A stretch of 64,000 bases of DNA, taken from contig DXLX01000028.1 in the NCBI GenBank assembly GCA_019414515.1, forward strand, positions 40,522 through 104,521, written 5' to 3'. The notes below the pieces were generated by a model. The model saw nothing but the letters and a program-made list of their open reading frames with translations, was not told the DNA's origin and did no database searches. Position 1 is the stretch's first letter. Each line of letters opens with the position of its first letter. This document shows, piece by piece, positions 60,231-64,000 of the stretch. The position numbers were made by a program, and so were the translations under genes. The DNA is from Collinsella sp. (GTDB lineage Bacteria > Actinomycetota > Coriobacteriia > Coriobacteriales > Coriobacteriaceae).

Positions 60231-62471
60231 CTATTTCTTAAACCGTGCACCCTGGCGTTTTCTGCCCGATGCGAACGTGGAACCCTTGCGGGCCTGCGAA
60301 CGTAAGCGCTCGATCGTCTCGTCCTCAGACGCACCCTCGAGCATCGCCCGAATCTGAACGACAGCATCGCGCAGGCGCGCCGCCTCCTCAAAGTCCATGG
60401 CGGCAGAAGCGTTGCGCATATCCTCTTCCATGGTTTCGACGATCCGCACAAGCTCGTCATGCGGCAGTTCTTCCAACTGCTCCGCAAGTGTCTGCTCGGG
60501 TGCCACCGTTTCCGGCACGCCGCCCTCGCCCGACTCATCGGGCGTATAGAATGCGCCATGGCCAAGGGAGTCGCCCTTCGAGCGCCCCTTGGAACCCACA
60601 GTCTTTTCGGCCTCGGCAATAAAGCTCGAAATGTCGTTAATGGCCTTGCGGACCGTCTTGGGCACAATGCCATGCTCTTCGTTATATGCCATCTGAATCT
60701 CGCGACGGCGCTGCGTCTCCTCGATGGCTTCTTTCATCGAATCGGTCACAACGTCTGCATACATGATGACCTCGCCGTCGGCATTACGGGCCGCACGGCC
60801 AATCGTCTGAATCAACGAACGGCGATTGCGCAAGAAGCCTTCCTTGTCAGCGTCGAGAATTGCCACCAGCGAGACCTCGGGGAGATCCAGACCCTCGCGG
60901 AGCAGGTTGATGCCAACGAGAACATCAATCTTTCCCTCGCGCAGCGTTCGCAGGATCTCGACACGGTCCATCGTCGCTGTATCGGAGTGCATGTAGTTGA
61001 CCTTAATGCCGGCATCGAGCAGGTGATCGGTCAGATCCTCGGCCATGCGCTTGGTCAGCGTGGTCACCAGCACGCGCTCCTTACGGGCCACGCGCTCGCG
61101 AATCTCGTCCTCAAGATCGTCAATCTGGCCTCGGACCGGACGAACGTCGATTTTGGGATCGAGCAGGCCGGTCGGTCGAATGATCTGTTCAACATCGTTT
61201 TGACTCACACGCAACTCATAGTCGCCTGGCGTGGCCGAGACGTAAATGAACTGCGGAATCCTCGCCTCAAACTCATCGAAACGAAGCGGGCGGTTATCGA
61301 GCGCCGACGGAAGACGAAAACCATGCTCAACAAGCGTAACTTTGCGCGAACGGTCGCCTTCGTGCATACCGCGAATCTGCGGCACCGTCACATGGCTCTC
61401 GTCGATGATGCAAAGCATATCCTTGGGGAAGTAGTCAATCAAGGTAAACGGCGGTTCACCCGGCTTACGTCCATCCAGATGGCGCGAGTAGTTTTCGATG
61501 CCGTTGCAAAAGCCCATCGTCTCGAGCATCTCGAGGTCATAATCGGTCCGCTGCTGCAGACGTTGCGCCTCGAGCAACTTGTCGGTCGCCTTGAGCTCCG
61601 CCACGCGCTTCTCGCACTCTTCGCTGATTGATTTCAGGGCCGCCTTGACCTTTGGCTTCTCGGTCACGTAGTGCGAAGCCGGCCACACGGGAATCGCTTC
61701 GTACTCACGTAGCATTTCGCCGGTGACCTCATCGATCTCGGCAATCAGCTCGACCTCGTCGCCAAAGAACTCAAAGCGCAACGGATGCTCGGCATAGGGC
61801 GGATATACGTCGACAACATCGCCGCGCACGCGGAAGGTGCCACGTGCCAGGTCATAGTCATTGCGGTCGTATTGAATGTCAATGAGCGCATGGATGAAGT
61901 CGTCGCGCTCGAGCGGCACCTTCTTATCGACGTTCGGCGCCAGGCCCGCATAGTCCTCGGGAGAACCGATGCCATAGATGCACGAGACCGATGCGACGAC
62001 AATCACATCCCGTCGAGAAAGCAGCGATGCCGTCGCCTGATGGCGCAGCATCTCGACCTCCTCGTTAATCGAGGAGTCTTTCTCGATATACGTATCACTC
62101 TGCGGTACATATGCCTCGGGCTGATAGTAGTCGTAGTACGAGACGAAGTAGACCACGGCGTTGTTGGGAAAGAATTCTTTGAGCTCGCTCGCGAGCTGGG
62201 CGGCGAGGGTTTTGTTGGGGGCCATGACCAGCGTTGGCTTACCGAGAGCTTCGATGGTCTTGGCCATGGTAAAGGTCTTGCCCGAGCCGGTTACGCCCAG
62301 CAAAACCTGATAGCGGTCTCCGTCCCTCACACCCTGCACAAGCGACTCAATGGCCTTTGGCTGGGAACCTGCAGGCTCATAGGGAGACACGACCTCAAAC
62401 GGCACCTCAGAGCCCTCAACGCCAAAGCGTTTGAGCTCTCCGCCAACACGCTCAACTTCAAAATCCGCCAT
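60231..62471 (-). CDS. uvrB: Excinuclease ABC subunit B
   Basis: A 746-residue helicase-like repair factor: Walker [15 protein letters not shown], the beta-hairpin [24 protein letters not shown]-like DESH, motif VI (QTIGRAARN) and a C-terminal UVR domain ([20 protein letters not shown]) that binds UvrC. ATG 62471 with TAGGAG is chosen over an ATG seven codons earlier. About 60 residues between motif VI and the UVR domain are longer than in E. coli. Confidence 0.96.
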   Translation of the reverse strand: MADFEVERVGGELKRFGVEGSEVPFEVVSPYEPAGSQPKAIESLVQGVRDGDRYQVLLGVTGSGKTFTMAKTIEALGKPTLVMAPNKTLAAQLASELKEFFPNNAVVYFVSYYDYYQPEAYVPQSDTYIEKDSSINEEVEMLRHQATASLLSRRDVIVVASVSCIYGIGSPEDYAGLAPNVDKKVPLERDDFIHALIDIQYDRNDYDLARGTFRVRGDVVDVYPPYAEHPLRFEFFGDEVELIAEIDEVTGEMLREYEAIPVWPASHYVTEKPKVKAALKSISEECEKRVAELKATDKLLEAQRLQQRTDYDLEMLETMGFCNGIENYSRHLDGRKPGEPPFTLIDYFPKDMLCIIDESHVTVPQIRGMHEGDRSRKVTLVEHGFRLPSALDNRPLRFDEFEARIPQFIYVSATPGDYELRVSQNDVEQIIRPTGLLDPKIDVRPVRGQIDDLEDEIRERVARKERVLVTTLTKRMAEDLTDHLLDAGIKVNYMHSDTATMDRVEILRTLREGKIDVLVGINLLREGLDLPEVSLVAILDADKEGFLRNRRSLIQTIGRAARNADGEVIMYADVVTDSMKEAIEETQRRREIQMAYNEEHGIVPKTVRKAINDISSFIAEAEKTVGSKGRSKGDSLGHGAFYTPDESGEGGVPETVAPEQTLAEQLEELPHDELVRIVETMEEDMRNASAAMDFEEAARLRDAVVQIRAMLEGASEDETIERLRSQARKGSTFASGRKRQGARFKK

Positions 62472-62522
62472 GGATACTCCTAACTCATACATCTGCAGTA
62501 TACGCAGGCGGCAGGCATAGTC

Positions 62523-63104
62523 CTATACGAACCGGTCGGGATAGAGGGTCTTATAGCGAACCCAGGCATTATTGACACGAATCAAATAAGCTTGCGTCTC
62601 GGGGAAGGTAATCGCGTTATGGAGCGATGTGTTTTGCTGCGCCCACCCATCGACATTGCCCATTCCGGCATTGTAAGCAGCAATAGCGCTATCCGTCGAG
62701 CCATTGAAATATGTCAGCAGGTACGAGAAATATGCGCACCCAAATTCAATATTCGAAGCGGGGTCATTCAGGTTATCGGCAGAATACTCGTCCCCGTCGA
62801 CAAGGCCCTTGGCGATCATATCCTGAGCGGTTTCGGGCATAAGTTGCATGAGACCTTGGGCGCCCTGGTTTGATTCCGCCTCGGGATCCCAGTTTGATTC
62901 CGACTTGATGACGGCACATACCAGATACGGATCGAGATTATGCGAAATGCTGGACTGCTTTACATACGCCTCATAGTCAATCGGATAGAACGGTTTAAAG
63001 AAAGCGGCGGGAGCACACGAGTAAACGAGCGAGATAAGGCCAAAGACGAAAACGACAGTCAGGGGCACAAGGCGATACCACGTAAAGAAGCGCGTCTTAG
63101 GCAT
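62523..63104 (-). CDS. Lytic transglycosylase (SLT domain), membrane-anchored
   Basis: A 193-residue Slt-type peptidoglycan lyase. An N-terminal membrane anchor (VPLTVVFVFGLISLVYSC, about 11-30) precedes the SLT domain with catalytic Glu in AVIKSESNWDP and the GLMQLMPETA and AAYNAGMGNV motifs. The ATG (63102-63104) overlaps the coaE stop by eight bases, giving a coaE-slt pair ahead of uvrB. Confidence 0.9.
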   Translation of the reverse strand: MPKTRFFTWYRLVPLTVVFVFGLISLVYSCAPAAFFKPFYPIDYEAYVKQSSISHNLDPYLVCAVIKSESNWDPEAESNQGAQGLMQLMPETAQDMIAKGLVDGDEYSADNLNDPASNIEFGCAYFSYLLTYFNGSTDSAIAAYNAGMGNVDGWAQQNTSLHNAITFPETQAYLIRVNNAWVRYKTLYPDRFV

Positions 63105-63738
63105 CTGTCGTCCCCTTATCCGTAGCGTCCATAAGGCCATGGCGGGCAAGCCATGCGTCCAGTTGTACAAAGAGCGAGCTATCGCCCGCCGCGTTATCAA
63201 TCACGGTAGTGGCTAGACTGCAAAGCGAAGACTCATCGGGCTGGCAAGCACAGCGAGCATCAAAATCGGATGCCTCCATACCACGGTGAATAGCGCGTTC
63301 GCGACGGACCTCCAAAGGAGCGCTAACAACCATAATTTCATCCGCAAGGCCAAAGGCGTCCTCAAAGCCAGCTGGAGCAGATACTTCGACCGCCGCAAAG
63401 GGATAGCGAGGAGTCGAAACCGTACAGCAGACAGGATCGAGAATCCTCAGCGAAAGCTGCTCAATGAGAACGGGGTGCACAATGCTATTGAGCCTTGCAA
63501 CCGCATCAGGAGAGGCAAAAGCTCGAGAAGCGAGGATGTTACTTCGAACGCCGCCCTCCTCGTCCAAAATATCCCAGCCAAACTCTTCAGCAAGAGCATT
63601 GACGATATCCGACCCCGGCACGTACAGCGATTTGGCAAGAACGTCTAAATCGATAAGCAGGGCTCCGCGAGATTCCAGATAGCGGCAGGCAGTCGATTTA
63701 CCCGAAGCAATATTGCCCAAAACAAAAACGGTAAACAT
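63097..63738 (-). CDS. coaE: Dephospho-CoA kinase
   Basis: A 213-residue P-loop kinase for the last step of coenzyme A synthesis. Walker A LGNIASGKSTACRYL, the DxD-type LIDLDVLAKSLY segment and NSIVHPVL match CoaE. The second half is less typical (extra Cys, as in RCACQPDE). ATG 63738 with GGAGGG upstream; an in-frame TTG just before is rejected. Confidence 0.85.
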   Translation of the reverse strand: MFTVFVLGNIASGKSTACRYLESRGALLIDLDVLAKSLYVPGSDIVNALAEEFGWDILDEEGGVRSNILASRAFASPDAVARLNSIVHPVLIEQLSLRILDPVCCTVSTPRYPFAAVEVSAPAGFEDAFGLADEIMVVSAPLEVRRERAIHRGMEASDFDARCACQPDESSLCSLATTVIDNAAGDSSLFVQLDAWLARHGLMDATDKGTTDA

Positions 63739-63864
63739 CAAGCCCTCCCTAACGTCAATGCGAGATATTATCGCGCAAATACAAAGCGACAGTTCAAAAA
63801 ACAGCCAAACAGTAAGAGAGTCAAAAGAAGGGCCCGTTCACAAGGGACAGCTTGTATATAACGC

Positions 63865-63896
63865 AAAAAAGGGGGAGGCCGCGAGGCCTCCCCCTT
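63865..63896 (-). terminator. Terminator of the rRNA operon
   Basis: GGGGGAGGCC and GGCCTCCCCC pair with almost no loop (63871-63895), followed on the minus strand by TTTTTTGCG, right after the 5S gene. Nothing else is visible between it and coaE. Confidence 0.92.
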
Positions 63897-63930
63897 CTAC
63901 ATTCCCAATGGCGGCTCGGTGCCGTCCACC

Positions 63931-64000
63931 GGTCAGCGGCGCCCTGGCCTCCCACGGGCTGACCCCGCAGTACTCTCGGCGCGATGGGGCTTAGCTTCCG
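63931..64000 (-). rRNA. rrf: 5S rRNA, 3' part (cut by window end)
   Basis: Read on the minus strand, the window ends with the 3' part of a 5S rRNA: GAAGCTAAGCCCC, the helix around GCGCCGAGAGTACTGCGGGG, and the 3' stem ending GGGCGCCGCTGACC. The 5' part lies outside. It marks the end of an rRNA operon coming from the right. Confidence 0.88.

Noticed and set aside
1..64000. CRISPR arrays, insertion sequences, prophage genes
   Set aside because: No regularly spaced direct repeats, transposase, integrase or phage structural genes are visible. The repeated DNA consists of tRNA copies and palindromes.

Overview
The window looks like a chromosome segment of a Coriobacteriia-type actinobacterium, close to Collinsella. 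I infer this from moderately high GC, an anaerobic ribonucleotide reductase (nrdD/nrdG), Fur/PerR, WhiA/RapZ without sporulation genes, a sialic-acid gene set, and the general look of the proteins. No database search was possible. Gene density is high and most genes lie on the minus strand. There is no prophage, insertion sequence or CRISPR array.

Layout. 1-5.6 kb: end of a secreted protein, metY with a structured leader and a divergent LysR regulator, rnhA, a Gfo/Idh/MocA oxidoreductase, an acylphosphatase and a PerR-like regulator. 5.6-12 kb: a Cof-type phosphatase, a UreE-like protein coupled to a SlyD-type isomerase, an M19 dipeptidase, a SprT/DUF45-type metalloprotease, a folate block (folE, HD hydrolase, folB) and nrdG. 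12-21.2 kb: nrdD with a candidate NrdR-controlled promoter, two tRNA clusters (Gly-Val and Gly-Cys-Gly) around a GH13 glucosidase, a STAS-HATPase fusion with a large PP2C phosphatase, and tRNA-Leu. 21.2-28 kb: palindrome-rich DNA, then an Opp-type ABC importer (oppA, then oppBCDF). 28-33 kb: secG and the glycolytic block gap, pgk, tpiA, gpmI. 33-35 kb: rapZ-whiA. 35-46 kb: a co-directional block of nanE, ROK kinase, NanA-like lyase, two AXE1-type esterases (one lacking its nucleophile), and a peptide/SAT-type ABC transporter with a fused permease-ATPase and its binding lipoprotein. It reads as a sialic-acid import and catabolism operon. 46-54 kb: uvrC, murJ with a long acidic N-terminal tail, ybaK, uvrA. 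54-60 kb: LtaS-like transferase, Mrp ATPase, two FAD oxidoreductases. 60-64 kb: uvrB, lytic transglycosylase, coaE, and the 3' part of a 5S rRNA gene cut by the window end.

The most unusual features are in non-coding DNA. Four long palindromes (11851-11934, 12113-12251, 21362-21486, 21668-21794) have unrelated arms but share short internal-loop sequences. A second, unrelated palindromic repeat occurs at 17351-17435 and, inverted, at 36003-36087. All three tRNA transcription units carry the same AT-rich palindrome directly against the -35 box. Protein-level candidates for new biology are the ETAV(F/Y) repeats in the MurJ tail, the esterase/pseudo-esterase pair in the sialic-acid operon, the SlyD-UreE pair without urease genes, and the HD hydrolase lying between folE and folB.
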